Assembly: GCF_040115645.1 (NCBI RefSeq)
Contig: NC_089558.1
Span: 3,658,001 to 3,722,000 of the forward strand
Source: Euwallacea fornicatus
Lineage: Eukaryota > Arthropoda > Insecta > Coleoptera > Curculionidae
Direction: 5' to 3'
DNA: 64,000 nt
The translations under genes were made by a program, and so were the position numbers. Each line of letters begins with the position of its first letter. Position 1 is the stretch's first letter. The notes under the pieces are model-generated. The model searched no databases and had not been told where the DNA came from. It saw nothing but the letters and a program-made list of their open reading frames with translations. Of this stretch, positions 1 through 12,202 are shown one piece after another.

Positions 1-309
1 TATTAAAGGGGAAAAATAATAGATTATACATCAAGGGTACAAAGTATATTATTATGACCTGAATGCCATGTTTAAGGGCCATAAGAATTCGCCACAGCGG
101 TTTCCATACGACTTTTTTTAACTATCAAATTTAACCAGATTTCATGGAAAAAGTCACGCGTCTTGAATCATAACCACCGGTAACGTTTTATTGTGCAACC
201 ATTTCCATGGCAACCATAATGAAACCCGTTACTGAATTGTTCGTTACAAATTTAAATTAATTTTTAAACAGTTAAGTACCCCTTCCAAAATAAATTTTGT
301 AGATATATA
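1..309. other. Unassigned AT-rich DNA
   Basis: No coding region, repeat or recognisable element is seen here. Confidence 0.5.
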
Positions 310-2117
310 CAAGGTGTTACCAAGGGTACTTCACACCTCACTTAAAAAAATTGAAAATTTATTTGAACGGTCGATGGCGGGGTCTTAGAGAAGCATCTCC
401 GAGCTATCGTAAAACTTTCTTCTTTCCAAAATAATGAATGCGACATTACGAATAACTTTTTATTCGATGAAAACATGCGTTTTTCCGTTTTTCAAGTCAA
501 CTTATTTGTTATTTAAACTGCATTTGTGGCATCTGAAGAAAGAAAAAAACATAAGATTTGGTTTAAGTAAAGTTTAAGTAATAAACCAGAAAATATACGA
601 TCTGAATAATATCTACTTTTTGCTCTTTTTCTAACCTAACAAAAAGTAAAAAACGATAAACTGACAATTGACATTCAAACGTCGTGCGTAAGTCCTCAGG
701 GGCAAGTAGAACTGGTCAAGCAACCCAAACCAGACAAGTGAGGAACTAGAACTAGTTCTGAAGGTTTGTGAAAGAAAAATGGAAAATGGTCATTATTTAT
801 TATTTGACGTTCGTAAATAAATCCAATGAGCACCCGTATCCGGATTTCAAATTGGGGTCCTTTACAGCAGTAAACTGATAATAAAGAAAAATGCTTTTAG
901 GGTGATTATTTTTATAAAATTAAATATTTTTTAAACATAAAAATCCATTAAAAAAGTAATGCCCCGTAATTTCTGCGCATGCCCATAAAAGCAATGAAGC
1001 AAGGATTTACAATTCGTTGTTTGATCGTTGAAGGGAGAACTGATCAGTGTTCTTCGCGGCCCTCATTTTCGTGGCTATCACGCGTGGCGACCACCTATCC
1101 GATCACTTAAGTGGCGGATCAGGTGGCCGAGACGGGGCGGTCAAGTATCTGCGCATGGAGAGATCTTTTTTCTATAATTTTTACAACGGTCTTGAAAAAG
1201 TTTCAATCATTATTAATAGTAAACGTGTAGAGCGAGCAGTCACATGTTCACCTCAAAAATACAATAATTGTATTAATGATGACGATAACACCATTTTAGA
1301 TCCAATTAAAGTTAAATTATAATAAAATCATCATCTGAAACGTACACGGCATAGATGTAGATGCCCTCTAAATAGTGGTTGCTCATGGGATGATTTATAG
1401 ACAAGGCGGTTTTTATGTTTTACCTCCTTATCGCTTAAAGTACCCCATAATTTCGTTTTATATGTCATGGATATCAATGTTTGTGTACCTAATGGTTGCC
1501 AATGCGTCAGCCATTTTCTAAATTATTAAAAATTAAGAGGTAAAATTATTGAATTTCCATTGCAATAACATTGATAACCTTCCTTCATTTGTTTTGTCCT
1601 TTTGGTACTTAATTATGCTTTATGTGCTTTTTCAATGAATTTTTGCGTGACACATTTCTTATAAAAATCGATAATAAATATAATGTACTGGGGGTGGTTA
1701 AACCAAAGACACCTTATATATACACGTAAATTTAAAAAATGGGTAAAAATACCCCCTCACAAGATTGAATGAGAATAAAAATGATGTGAATTTATTCGCT
1801 TTGAGTTTAAAAATATATGAGTATGCAGGTTTACAAAATATGAAGAAAAGCCCACTTTTAAGAAAACACACTTAAAAATTATGATTTTAGAAAAATCATC
1901 GACTATATTTGTTCAAACAGGAGTTCAACCGAGGCCTAGCGGTCTAAGAAAATCCTATAAAATTAGACCCTGAAATACGAGTTTTGTGATTATGGACAAA
2001 TACCACTCATATAATATATAGAGAATGGTTCCAAGCCCCTTAAATAGACAGATTTTGAACAATCATTATCACAACCATCAGTGAGTCACATCTCGGAGTT
2101 ACATTGGCAACACCCTG
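310..2117. mobile_element. Possible decayed TA-flanked DNA transposon
   Basis: The left end reads TA then CAAGGTGTTACCAAGGGTAC, and the right end in reverse complement reads TA then CAGGGTGTTGCCAATGTAAC. The two ends resemble each other over roughly 35 bases with several mismatches, and both abut TA, as expected for a Tc1/mariner-type insertion. The CAGGGTGTT tip matches several clearer elements in the window (22441-23667 and 26106-26829). No transposase remnant is recognised inside, so this may be non-autonomous or old. The pairing of these two ends is an inference, and they could belong to different elements. Confidence 0.3.
1091..1126. repeat. 36-bp near-perfect palindrome
   Basis: The outer arms CCACCT and AGGTGG pair. 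The next arms ATCCG and CGGAT pair with one bulged base. The centre holds the 10-bp palindrome CACTTAAGTG. It lies in the possible relic 310-2117, near a GC-richer stretch. It could be a dimeric protein-binding site or the centre of a small foldback; nothing in the sequence decides this. Confidence 0.6.
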
Positions 2118-4051
2118 TATTACCTCAGTTGAAACCTATAGGTATGCACATAAAAGTTTATGTTGTTGTTATCATATAATTTTCTTAAGTGTTCGTGATA
2201 TCCATACCTTTACAAAATTTCTGTTTCTAAAACTTAATTATGAGAATCTGGATAATCGTAAAAGATACGACGTCGGGAAAATTAAGGCGATATTTTACAA
2301 TTTGGAGGGACGTTTATGCCGTTTCAAGATATGAAAAATTTCAGTGACTTTCAGAGGTATTTGAAAGAATCTAAAATTTATCAATATAAATTTTGCTCTT
2401 CTATACTGTAGCGATCTCATATTTGAAATCGAACATTTCGATTTTCGAATAAGATCAACATTATTTTCTCACCCGGCCGCCAGTTTGGATTTTCATATTT
2501 TTGAAAACGTCATGATAAGTGTCAGTCATTTTGAATTACCTCATTAAAAAAAATAAAACGTTTCTCTAAAATTTAAATTTTTCTAATACTTTCAAAAATC
2601 AACGAAATATTTCAATTTTTGAAACGGCATATTTTTAAATCTCATATTGCGCAATTATCTCCCAATTTAACGGGTCTCCAGGTTCATATAGTTTCCACTA
2701 CTTGGAGCAAGGGTTAGACTAACTGGAGCTAAAGAACTCTCCCTTGGGAAACACGGCTGTAGTCAACAACCTGCCTTTTAATGATCTGGGGTAGTGTTTA
2801 ATTTAGGGTAGTTGTTTATAAGTATTCGGGGAGTGATTCAAATGCAGGTTAATGCACCCTCCAGAAAAAAACCCTAGAAGTGGGCAAACTGGATTCCCCA
2901 ATTAGGTGAGAAAAAGTACAGGTAATAAACACTTTTTTTGCGTAAACAGACTCAGATAAAATAAAATTTTTACCTTCAAATGCACTCCAGAAGCTCAAAA
3001 ATACACTTAAAAATCCAAGAAACGTTTTGGCACCACACTGAAACTGACACGTCCGTCGATCTTGCCTCGCCTCAATTTCGAGGAATTCCAAATACCACGT
3101 GACCGGCCCCGACGAATATTTCAAGTTTTTTTTATCCGCACCTTTTTACCTGAATTTACTAAAGTTGGTGTTGGTTTTATAGTTCAGAAAGGCTGCGAAT
3201 AAAATACATGTTTGTATGAATATACTCAAATGCAAGAACGTGGTTTCCAGTTACTGTTAAATGAGAATGCTGCTTCGGATCGTGAAGTGCATAGGCGCAT
3301 ATAGAGTCTAGTAGGGAAGACCCGCAGCACAAAACATGTGTCCCGGCACTTTTTCCTTACAAAACAAGTAGCAAAAACGCCCCATTTAGGCGACCTCACC
3401 AAAAAAACGGGGGTACGATCGGCAAAAACTCCCTTTCCGCACTCAAAACACGTGACAAAAACTTTGAGGTTTTTTGCCAAAAAAATCCCGACCGAACCTT
3501 TTTTCAGCTACCGGAAAACATGCCCGCTATGAATCGCAGCAACCAAACCGCGATCGTCGACTGTTCGAGCGACGTCGAAACGCGGCAACGGTAACTTCGC
3601 GGCCGCTTCGGGCGTCTTCGCGGAATGACACCGCCTACTGCCATCGAAACAATGCACCAAAGAAAAGCGTGGCGCGAGCGAGACAAGGAAAGTGAATTGA
3701 TTGTGTTTTTTTTCTAAAGTCGGAGAAAGAAGGATTTATGGATGTCCCGGTGGAATGGAGCGGGATGGTTGCGGGTTGGAAAAAATTGCAGGAGCAATGT
3801 CGTATCTACGGAACGAGTTGAGTTGGACAGTAGAAGATTTCTAATAGCTCTCGAGAATATTTGCAGGTTGTTTTGGATGGCCGGGAATGCGATGTGAGCC
3901 GCAGATTATTGCTGTGCCATGCTCGATGAGCATTTTGTTTGATCATTAAATCAAATAGATACATACAGTGCGTGTCTAGCGTCGCCGTGCCCCTCGCTTC
4001 TATCATACTCTACACGAATTGAAATACCGATGAGATATTGACGTTCGGAGG
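2118..4051. other. Unassigned DNA
   Basis: Only short chance reading frames are present. The stretch 3400-3680 is more CpG-rich than its surroundings (several CGGCAA, GACGTCG and GCGGCC words), but no promoter or exon structure could be made out. Confidence 0.45.
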
Positions 4052-4285
4052 CCTAATACTAAAGGGCAAAAAAGCTACTTTTTTTACATAAAACTACCAT
4101 CAGCTCGAAGTTTAAAAGTAGCGACAGGGCCCCGTTTTGGATTTTTTTCATAGGATAACATGTGCAAAATTTGAAACACTTCAGGGAAAAATATAGCCTG
4201 CAACCTATTACTAAAGGGCACAAAATACAGTTTTTGAATATAAATCTGCCATCAGTTTTAGGTTTAAAATGGCGGCTATACGCCA
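4052..4285. repeat. Two-copy diverged direct repeat, about 152-bp period
   Basis: The words CCTAATACTAAAGGGCA (from about 4052) and CCTATTACTAAAGGGCA (from about 4204) begin two diverged copies. Both continue through an ATAAA-rich stretch, then CCATCAG and GTTTAAAA. A shorter echo, CCTATTACTTAAAG, occurs near 4463. This looks like a local tandem duplication; no function is visible. Confidence 0.5.
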
Positions 4286-5662
4286 TTTTGCATTGTTTTT
4301 GACATACGTTCCCGCGTGCAGAGTTTAATGTCCGTCTTCCCAGTAAACACTTTTAGCAAAGAATACAATAGAGATTTCACTTTTTCTGCCGTGAGACAAT
4401 CAGTGAAATTCAATGCATCTTCTTCAAATAACGTGTGTTGTGATCACCCGCATGCTCAATAACCTATTACTTAAAGCTTAAAGACGAACCGGAACTGGCC
4501 TCCTCCAAATGCAACGCAAGGGAAATAAGGCGTATCCTCTAAATCCTAAATAGGGGTTGAAACCGTGGAGTTATTGTTCCACAAGATGTATCCATAGTAG
4601 AAACTCATTCCTTAAACCTAGGCATGCACCCTGTTTTGATCAGACTTTTGCCAGTTTCTACCCAAGAAAAACGAAATTGCTAAGATTTAGTAAATAAAGA
4701 AATGATCCTGAAAGGTATATGGGTCGAAAAATTAATTGGCAAGATACCAGGGATGCCAATGAATTTGCTTTAGTCCCGCATAACACAAACGAGAAAAGCA
4801 GAAACAAGAAAGGGCAATATTGTGAGTCATACAGAATGTACCCCGGTCAACGCCTGGGAAGAGAAAATCCAACACCTGTCAACAGAAGTGCTGACACAAC
4901 GAAGGAAAACTAGGGGCACTTAAGAGACCTTTCTACCAAAATTTAATACCTGACTAAAATATCATGGGCACATATGGGCATCAAATCAGCTTGGCAAGCT
5001 TCAAATTACGGGATGTCCCAAATGTTGTTCTTTGGCAGTTACTCCAAATCCTCGTAGAGAAAGCATAACGGTTTAAATACAGAAGTGATAACACTGAGGC
5101 AGAACCAGAGATTGAATATAATTTAAATATACAAGGTTACTCACAAACTTGCTTAATTATTTCAGTTTGCAACTATACTTGCAGACCCTGTAGATTTCGG
5201 TATCAGCTCTATAATCCTATTAATCCTCCCAATGACATGATAATTCAGTCTTTCTCATCAGCATTTTCAAGTCCATAAATAAAAACCAATTAACCTAAAA
5301 AAACAACCGGAACTAACCTCTTCTAGAAGTGTTAACTTGTTCATAGCTTTGAAATGGTTCGATCTTACTCTCCAAATTTCCAATTGTGGAAATCGATTTT
5401 TAACGGTTATAAGCACATTCAGATCGCCATTTAAAACATTCATAATTTTTAAATTTCAACAATGAAAATTTAAATAAATAAAAACACCCGAAGAATTATC
5501 TCGGATGTTTTTTTTTTTGTTTAGTCGTTCTGGTGAATAAGCATCTCATATACCAATTTAGTGTTAATTAGACTGGATTTAGGCAAAATTTTGAATTCGG
5601 AAAAAAAATTATTTTCTCCAAAAAATAGTTTAGTTTTGCAATTTTTAGGGTTTACGCGGGTA
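4286..5662. other. Unassigned AT-rich DNA
   Basis: No gene or recognised element is seen. Reading frames are short and look random. Confidence 0.45.
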
Positions 5663-5761
5663 CAATGAATATGAAGAGAGTAATAAAATTACAAAATGGA
5701 AATTTATAATTTGCTTGCAAATTTCCATTTAGTAATTTTATTACTCACTTCATATTCATTG
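5663..5761. repeat. Long hairpin (43-bp arms, 13-nt loop)
   Basis: The arm 5663-5705, beginning CAATGAATATGAAG, is repeated in reverse complement at 5719-5761 with only two mismatches in 43 positions. A 13-base loop lies between. Such a structure is typical of a tiny foldback MITE, but it could also fold as a hairpin RNA if transcribed. The bases TA precede the left arm; the right arm is followed by GA rather than TA, so a target duplication is not proven. Confidence 0.8.
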
Positions 5762-8027
5762 AATCTAATTTTCAGTAAATACTAAAAATAACAAACTTAA
5801 GAACATGGATTGCGTATGTTCGGGTATAGTTTTTATTTAACTGATCATTCCCATCAAAACCCACTAGCGAAAAAACGATTAGAAATAATTGCATAAAATT
5901 TTATATCCTTGAAGGTCACAAGAATAAAAAAGCAATATAGAGGGTGTCCTATATAAAACCGAAATATTCTTGTCACTTGGCCTTAAACCGGAAATACAAA
6001 AAAAAACTTCCAGTAGTTTTTCTAACGTACTTTTATACCAGTTATATAATCTGCGCCATTCGCCCAACTTCCACCATTTGCAATTCCCTTGAGGGAATTA
6101 CGTTTATTACACGCGAGTACAATACTATACATTACCTACGGCTAAATATACCGATTTTTCGCAATTAGCTAAAATGGTATAACTTGGTCTACGTGAAAAA
6201 CGCTCAATACCATTTTAATACATATAGCTATCGTGTTACACCACTGATGTGTTCCACGGGAATATTTTTTCTGCTTAGTCAATTCTACATAAAAATTCTC
6301 TGTTATGCGTTTGTGAGACTAAAACAGTGAAATTATTTTATGACAAATTTCAGAAAGGGAAACCTGAACACTCTGTATGAAAAAATTAAGCCGTTGCGGA
6401 TATACGTTCATACGAACTTTTCTTCATAAAATGGCGTTAAGAATCACACCCTGATATATGAACACCGTACGAGGGAAACACTCACGTTTTGTTTATCACC
6501 AACCCTATCATGTACCAAATTTGGCCTTCGTCTTGTTTAGATCAATTCGAGACAGTTTCGAATTTAGCAGGCGCAACATCTTAGAAACAAAAACGTAGAC
6601 GGCATCCGGAAATTGGCAAGGATCATTTATTGGGACAAAAACGTTCTATTTGGGTTCGTTAAGATGCCCGCCCCTGTTTAAGAAAAAGTCGCGGAAAAAC
6701 GGGGCCCCGCGCAAAAAGCCCCGACATATTTTACCAAAACGGCGACGCTCACCTTTTTGTGGGGCGCTGCGCCCCGACGACGATGGCCTTGCCGTAGGTC
6801 GGGGGCTCGATGGGGCAAAAACTGCCATTTTCTCCCTTTGACTGACGATACTTAACTCTGCTGCCCCACTTTTGTCTTTCGATCTGACGATACCTATCAG
6901 GACGGAACGGGATTTTATTGGGAATGCCAAAAATTAATACGACGTGTGAAAGGCAAAAAACATACATACATCGACTAATCTTAGTATGAAGTTTGATGTA
7001 AATCGCTCTTTCAAAATTTTGATTTAGGCTCAATTTTTTGTGTTTTTTACGTTTTGCAATGCTCTCGTGATACATTTCCCAAAATAATCACCACGAGAAC
7101 ACCACAAGACTAATAAAAACGCAAAAATTGTTCTGAAAAATACAAAATTATTCTTGATTTAAGATTATGACTTGATTACTCCCTTTTTGGACCTTTCGCA
7201 GAGCCCTCATCGGCATTTTTTTTTATCCTAACCTGCATGACCGAATCATTTGAGCAGGCTGCACTTTAAGTAGCCCTTTTACTCCACTCACTGAGTTGGC
7301 CATTAAGTATACCTAAGTGTAGGGGCCAATTGTTCTTAAATTAATATTGCATTTTAAAGAAGCCATTAAAGGTTTTAATTCTATTAATTACATAAAGTCT
7401 AGGAACTACAAGCAGCCAAGTTTAGCCGAACTGACAGGTATTATGGGTAAACCGCGTTAAACACACATGACATAATGTAAAAACCTACCCGCATTTCTAT
7501 ATTTTAAAAACTTTTCATAACAAATTCAGGGAGATCGAAACGGATTAACAAAATCGAAAGAGGTTCTGCTAAAAAATCGAAAAAATACGACAAAAATGTG
7601 AGGTTTTTTTTATTATTCTTATGGCTACAATTAGTTTAAAAGTTATGATAGATGACGCTGCGAGCTTAATGTGAGTAACCTATGGGTTCCACAACAGTGT
7701 AGTTGAAGAGGAACTGAGTCACGTGACTAAGCGCCGTCAAATCGTGGTGTGCCATTAAAAATCGTTCGTTCTATTTGCTCAGACGTCTAAAGTAAAAAAA
7801 CGTCATCTAAATAAAATATAATGGCGCCTCGGCCATCATTATGTGGTGCATCACGCACACACGCCACCTACGCCCTCGTCGAAGAAGCTTTTTAATTAAT
7901 TGTAGCTTGTCATTAGATCCGCGATAACTTCCAACCCATCCCCGTGCATTCGCCGCTTATCTTGGCTACCTATTGCATAGAGGTCTGCACGCCAAAGCAC
8001 CAAAGGCTGCCAGCGAACTTTTGATGT
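5762..8027. other. Unassigned DNA
   Basis: No gene is recognised. A GC-richer patch at about 6650-6850 contains overlapping chance frames on both strands with low-complexity Arg/Pro-rich translations. No protein family was recognised in it. Confidence 0.4.
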
Positions 8028-8280
8028 ATGGACGGGGCTCGAGCCCAGACAAAAGAGAGGTTTTTTGCAACTGTAAATGCATTAAACATAGCATTTGAGC
8101 AGGGGGCGTGGTTCGAGCTTCAAGGTAGGCACGTAATCGCGAGTCCGAGCGTCGGCCAATCGAGAGGCGGGACGCGAGCGCGAGGGGGTCTGATTGGCGG
8201 ACGCCGAGTATTGCTTCGAGGAAGCGCGTTGTAAGATCGACGGCCGTGCCGTCTGCTAAAGATGAGGTAACTTGCTTCGG
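8028..8280 (+). promoter_or_regulatory. Candidate CpG-rich promoter and first exon
   Basis: This block is clearly richer in G+C and CpG than the flanks. It contains a GC-box-like GGGGGCGTGG at about 8102, a direct CCAAT-type box GGCCAATCGA at about 8154, an inverted one TGATTGGCGG at about 8191, and repeated CGCGAG words. Near the end, AAAGATGAG is followed directly by GTAACTT (about 8260-8273), so an ATG sits just before a good splice-donor consensus. This arrangement fits a TATA-less promoter with a first exon that carries the start codon, read on the plus strand. No downstream exon was recognised, so the assignment is inferential; it could simply be a CpG-rich unique segment. Confidence 0.3.
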
Positions 8281-8784
8281 GGGTTAGGAAGTTCAGGTTG
8301 AGTTACAAATGAAATGGGTAAAATGAATAGTTTTTTTTCTTTGAAGGCATGGATTCGATTGAATAATCAGGATTTTTCCCCAAAAACAGGATAAAATCTT
8401 GTAAGTTTGTATTTTCTTTTAAATATAAAAATTGTTTATATTAACATACTTATAAACTTGTTCCGATGTTTCATTTCGAAAAAACCATCATCAAGTTTTT
8501 TTAAAAGCCATTTATGACCAGAAGAAATAGGTTTTCAGAGGGTTAGTTTTTGTTTTTGCCTCGCAAATTTACGAGCCGAAATTTTATTTTTTTGAATCAC
8601 AACATGTACTTCTTGAACGTAACTTGTACAGAGTGGCACCTTTTCGATGAATTTATAGGGAATAGGCAAAACAAGCAAAAAGGTAATAGATTGATAAAAT
8701 CGATGTAACATTCTCGAGTTCGATTCTCAAGTGAAATTTTATGGCATCGTTGTTTCACTACTAATCTGATTCGTCTTCCATATA
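8281..8784. other. Unassigned AT-rich DNA
   Basis: Nothing recognised. If the preceding block is a first exon, this would be the start of its intron. Confidence 0.4.
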
Positions 8785-8924
8785 CAGGGCGATTTTGAAA
8801 ATTGTAATTTGTTACAGCTCTGTTATCTTTTTAGTCTTAAGGAATATGAAATGCTATCTAGAAAATTTTATGACGTAGAATTGACCAACCTCTCCCAAAC
8901 TGAAACATTTTTCAACACACCCTG
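8785..8924. mobile_element. Short CAGGGTG-type MITE
   Basis: A 140-bp segment starts CAGGGCGATTTTG after TATA and ends CAACACACCCTG followed by TGTA. The ends match the CAGGG tip shared by many elements in this window. It has no coding capacity. Beyond the outer few bases the arms are weakly complementary, so it may be a decayed or strongly shortened non-autonomous element. Confidence 0.5.
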
Positions 8925-10975
8925 TGTATCAAAAGCGAATCAAGTTGGCCTTAAAACAATAATTTCATAAATTTTTTCCCGAAAACCGGATTCGACGATC
9001 CCCTATGAATAACAAATTTCATTTATCCATTACCGTTTTCTCAATACCCTTTAAGTGCATCCTAGGTGTCATCCTACAGTGTTTATTCAATTTCATATTC
9101 GGACTGTTAAAAAGTCTAAGGACAATATTTTCACGTGAGTGTGATAGCTTTAAGCAAGTATTAATCTTTCTTTTCACATTCTCATTTTGTTTCGTTTTTT
9201 TCTGATGTTTTTTTTTTTGTATAACTGGCCACTTTACTTGTTTCAACTGATTTTCATTATTGTTCAATATTTCGTAAACGAATTGAATTTTTACAGCACT
9301 ACTTTTGTATATCAGTTCACTTATCAATTCAAAGTTCTCCTCTCATTTTTCCCATTTTCAAACTTTAAGAGTAACTCATACCCATATGATTTAAAATCCT
9401 TTATGGAGTATCCTCCACTCTTAAACGAGTTTCTGTTTTCCAGCCTCAGTAACCCTTTCTCACTACACCCTCACTTCCTGCCTTGATTTTCAGCGTCATT
9501 TTGGTTTAGTTACTTTAATGTTTTTGCCGTATGGATCCTCATACAAAGGAGTCAAATCAGATTCCCTATTTAGAAATAATAAATATCAAATTGGGGGATG
9601 AAATCGACGCCAGGATGAGTTATTGGGGTGCAAAGTGAGAAATTAATTTATTCCTCTTCGACGTCTTATTTATGTCAGGGGCAAGATCGCTTCTAAAAGG
9701 GCTAGAAAGCTTTTAGGAAAATTGGCTTTCATCTAGAAGTATTTAATTAAAAAATCATTTATTAATGGTTACGGGTGTCTCGAAGTATCACTTGCCACCA
9801 CCACCCCGGGTACATCCCAATATATCAGTTTCAGTGATTTACTACCAGCACGTTAATATTTATGCAAAAAAGCTCAAATGACTATAATGAACCGAGAGTT
9901 CTTTGTATTAACGGCCGTACTTAAACCCATCACCTAAAATTAGTCATTAACCTTTTTATGCCCACATTCGACCTTTTGTTGCCGATTTAGTAGTTACGTT
10001 CTGCCCCTGTGTGCAAGGCGGTACGTTGCTTGGATAGCTGCAACCTATGTGCAAAGGTTACCGCACGGTGCGCGAAGTGGCATTTTCGGCAGTATTCTAT
10101 TATGGGACAATTTTTTCAGTTGTTTGTTATCGTTTTTTGTCCTCTATAAGCAATTTACTGAAAATTTTCAAAATCAATTACGTCTAAAACCAGGAATGTA
10201 TAAATATGTCCCTGGTTTTTGTTCGGTGAAAATCACTGGAGAGCAAAGTTCTAATACGAATACCTGCGGATTTCGATTATGTCTTGACCGACCGCAAAAT
10301 AAATTAACTTTCAAATAGGAAATAATAGAGTTTGGGCGACTACACTTTTCGGTAAACGAATTTTGCCTTTTTTTTACTTTCCCCGATAGTTAATTTTGTT
10401 GAGGTTGAGATAACTTAAATTAGCTTTATTTAGACGATTTGTCAATTTCTAACCATGCGCTAATTCACGAACGAATAAAGACGGTTTTGAAAAAAACCTG
10501 CATCACCACGAGTTGGGTTTGCTGCTTTCAGTTCTCCTTTGATTAACGCCGATGGTGATGATTGTTTTGCGTAACAATGCAAAAATCTGCATTCAGTAAT
10601 GAAGCGCGGTCGTTTCTTTGCAATAATTGGAGCCGCACAAAAGCAGTAGTCGACTGAATTCTGGTGATAGTCAACCAGAAACAAGTTAGATGGTTTATTG
10701 AATTCGGTTTTTGCCGTGATTCTGGTATTCGGTGTTCATAGAACTTTCGTGGCGTCTGTAGATAACTGTCTCTTTAAGGTATCCACAGTGTAACTCAAAA
10801 GGGCACACGTTCATCCAGACTTTGTAAATTTTCCGGAAAATTGGGGAATTTCTAAGGTGCTGATGTGAGCTCTGCTTTTAATCCCACACTGACTGACGCT
10901 ACCTCGGGGGTTATCGCAGCAATTAGAACAACAAAATGGCAAACAACTAAAAAGTAAAAGAGGTGCTCTCAGGGC
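8925..10975. other. Unassigned DNA
   Basis: No gene or clear repeat is seen. A T-rich stretch at about 9170-9220 produces hydrophobic chance frames. GC content rises slightly near 9990-10080. Confidence 0.4.
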
Positions 10976-11203
10976 TCATTTATATCCATGCATACCTCTA
11001 TGCATCTCCTCAAATTCTATACGGATCTCAAAGCATCTTTTCTCTCTAATTTGGGTGCTTAAAGTTGTAATGATCTTTCTTCGCAGCTCATTAAGAACGA
11101 TGGGTAAACGTTTATAAATGAGGTCTTTCATAGTTCCGCATAAATAATAATCTAATGTGATTAGATATGGCGAGCGTGTCGGCCAACATACGCTATCGCT
11201 CAT
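10976..11203 (-). pseudogene. DD41D mariner-like transposase, C-terminal relic
   Basis: Read on the minus strand, the frame opens with a motif of the type C-W-P-T-R-S-P, followed by L-D-Y-Y-L and G-T-M-K-D-L-I-Y. That is the region around the third catalytic aspartate and the following conserved helix in this mariner-like family. Only the last 75 or so residues remain, where complete relatives have about 345. The conserved D of the S-P-D motif reads Y here. There is no N-terminal DNA-binding part and no upstream catalytic residue nearby. It is a dead fragment; its terminal repeats were not found. Confidence 0.7.
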
Positions 11204-11454
11204 ATGTAGAGCAGTTTTTTAATTTCTATTTTTTTCTATAACAACGTGAATTTAATGCAATCTATTACATTAATTATTAATTAAAATGAAAAATAAATAT
11301 TTCAAGTTGAGGTTTATTTGCTAAATGGGTTTAAACTGTAAATGAAGGCAATCCTAAACTATATGAGTCAAAAGTAGAGCAAATAAAATATTTCCTATAT
11401 TTTCCCTTACAATTAAATCTTTTATTTAGTATCTAGTAGCATATCCCTAATTTT
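11204..11454. other. AT-rich spacer
   Basis: No feature is seen between the two transposase relics. The stretch is rich in ATTAATTA words. Confidence 0.4.
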
Positions 11455-11750
11455 TAATTACTTCCCAACATCTGTTCTTCATAGACTTTAATCATTTTTC
11501 GGTATAATAACCATCATGTATTGTGTTCCAAGAGTTTTTGAACTTCTTCGAACACAGTCGCTATATGTGTTATTTTTCCCGCATGAATTCTTTTGTCAAT
11601 TTCATCCTATAAATTCTCTATGGGATTCAGGTCGGGCCTTCGTGCCGGCCAGATCATCGCATCAACGTTATGTAATGTTAACCACTTTCTAATTAATTTG
11701 GAGATGTACCGCTTTCCTAGTGAAGTCCCATTTTTACCATTTTGCTATAT
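11455..11750 (-). pseudogene. Tc1-like transposase, C-terminal relic
   Basis: The reverse complement encodes W-P-A-R-R-P-D-L-N-P-I-E-N-L, the signature around the third catalytic glutamate of Tc1-type DDE transposases. An in-frame stop then stands where a tryptophan is usual. Downstream, a helix with D-E-I-D-K-R-I and a tail with M-I-K-V-Y are visible. Upstream, toward higher coordinates, weak similarity continues for about 35 residues to where the second catalytic aspartate would be. Everything N-terminal to that is missing. The P-I-E glutamate separates it from the neighbouring DD41D relic. Confidence 0.65.
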
Positions 11751-11884
11751 TTACATGATTGGTATTTGTTTATTTTTAAAGCACTCTTGATAAAAATCAC
11801 GTTTTAACATTTGCACCCAACGGCAAGGCCGAAGTTTCACATGTACTACATCATTGAAGTCAGGAATGAAATCCGGATTTAAAA

Positions 11885-12200
11885 TGTGAGAATCCAAGAT
11901 GGCGTCTGTAAGAAAAAACAAAGTAAACGATGGTTGCCGAAAATCGATTTCAAATAAAATATCGCCGCGTCGGAAAGAGAAAAAGTTGCAGCGATGAAAC
12001 ATCAAGAATTTTTCATTGTCCCACCAAATGAGCTGAGGAAAAAATAAAAACGTTTGTCCAAAATTTCAGTTTTTTCCCAGCATCTCCGCAAATGATTGAA
12101 ATTTCTCAAATTTTGAAACCTAGATATTCTTGAACTTCGACCTGCGCAACTTTGACCTAAAGGAGATCCTCGTGATTGAGCTCCGGAAACGAACACCCTG
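11885..12200. repeat. Dispersed repeat copy A ending in CACCCTG
   Basis: The segment from 11885 (GTGAGAATCCAAGATGGCG, then GATGGTTGCCGAAAATCG) recurs at 20069 and 21756. Here it runs on to a transposon-like end, GAACACCCTG at 12200, followed by TA. The copy at 20069 follows a DD41D transposase relic, so the repeat is probably the 3' non-coding part of that family. The matching other end of this copy was not found. Confidence 0.55.
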
Positions 12201-12202
12201 TA

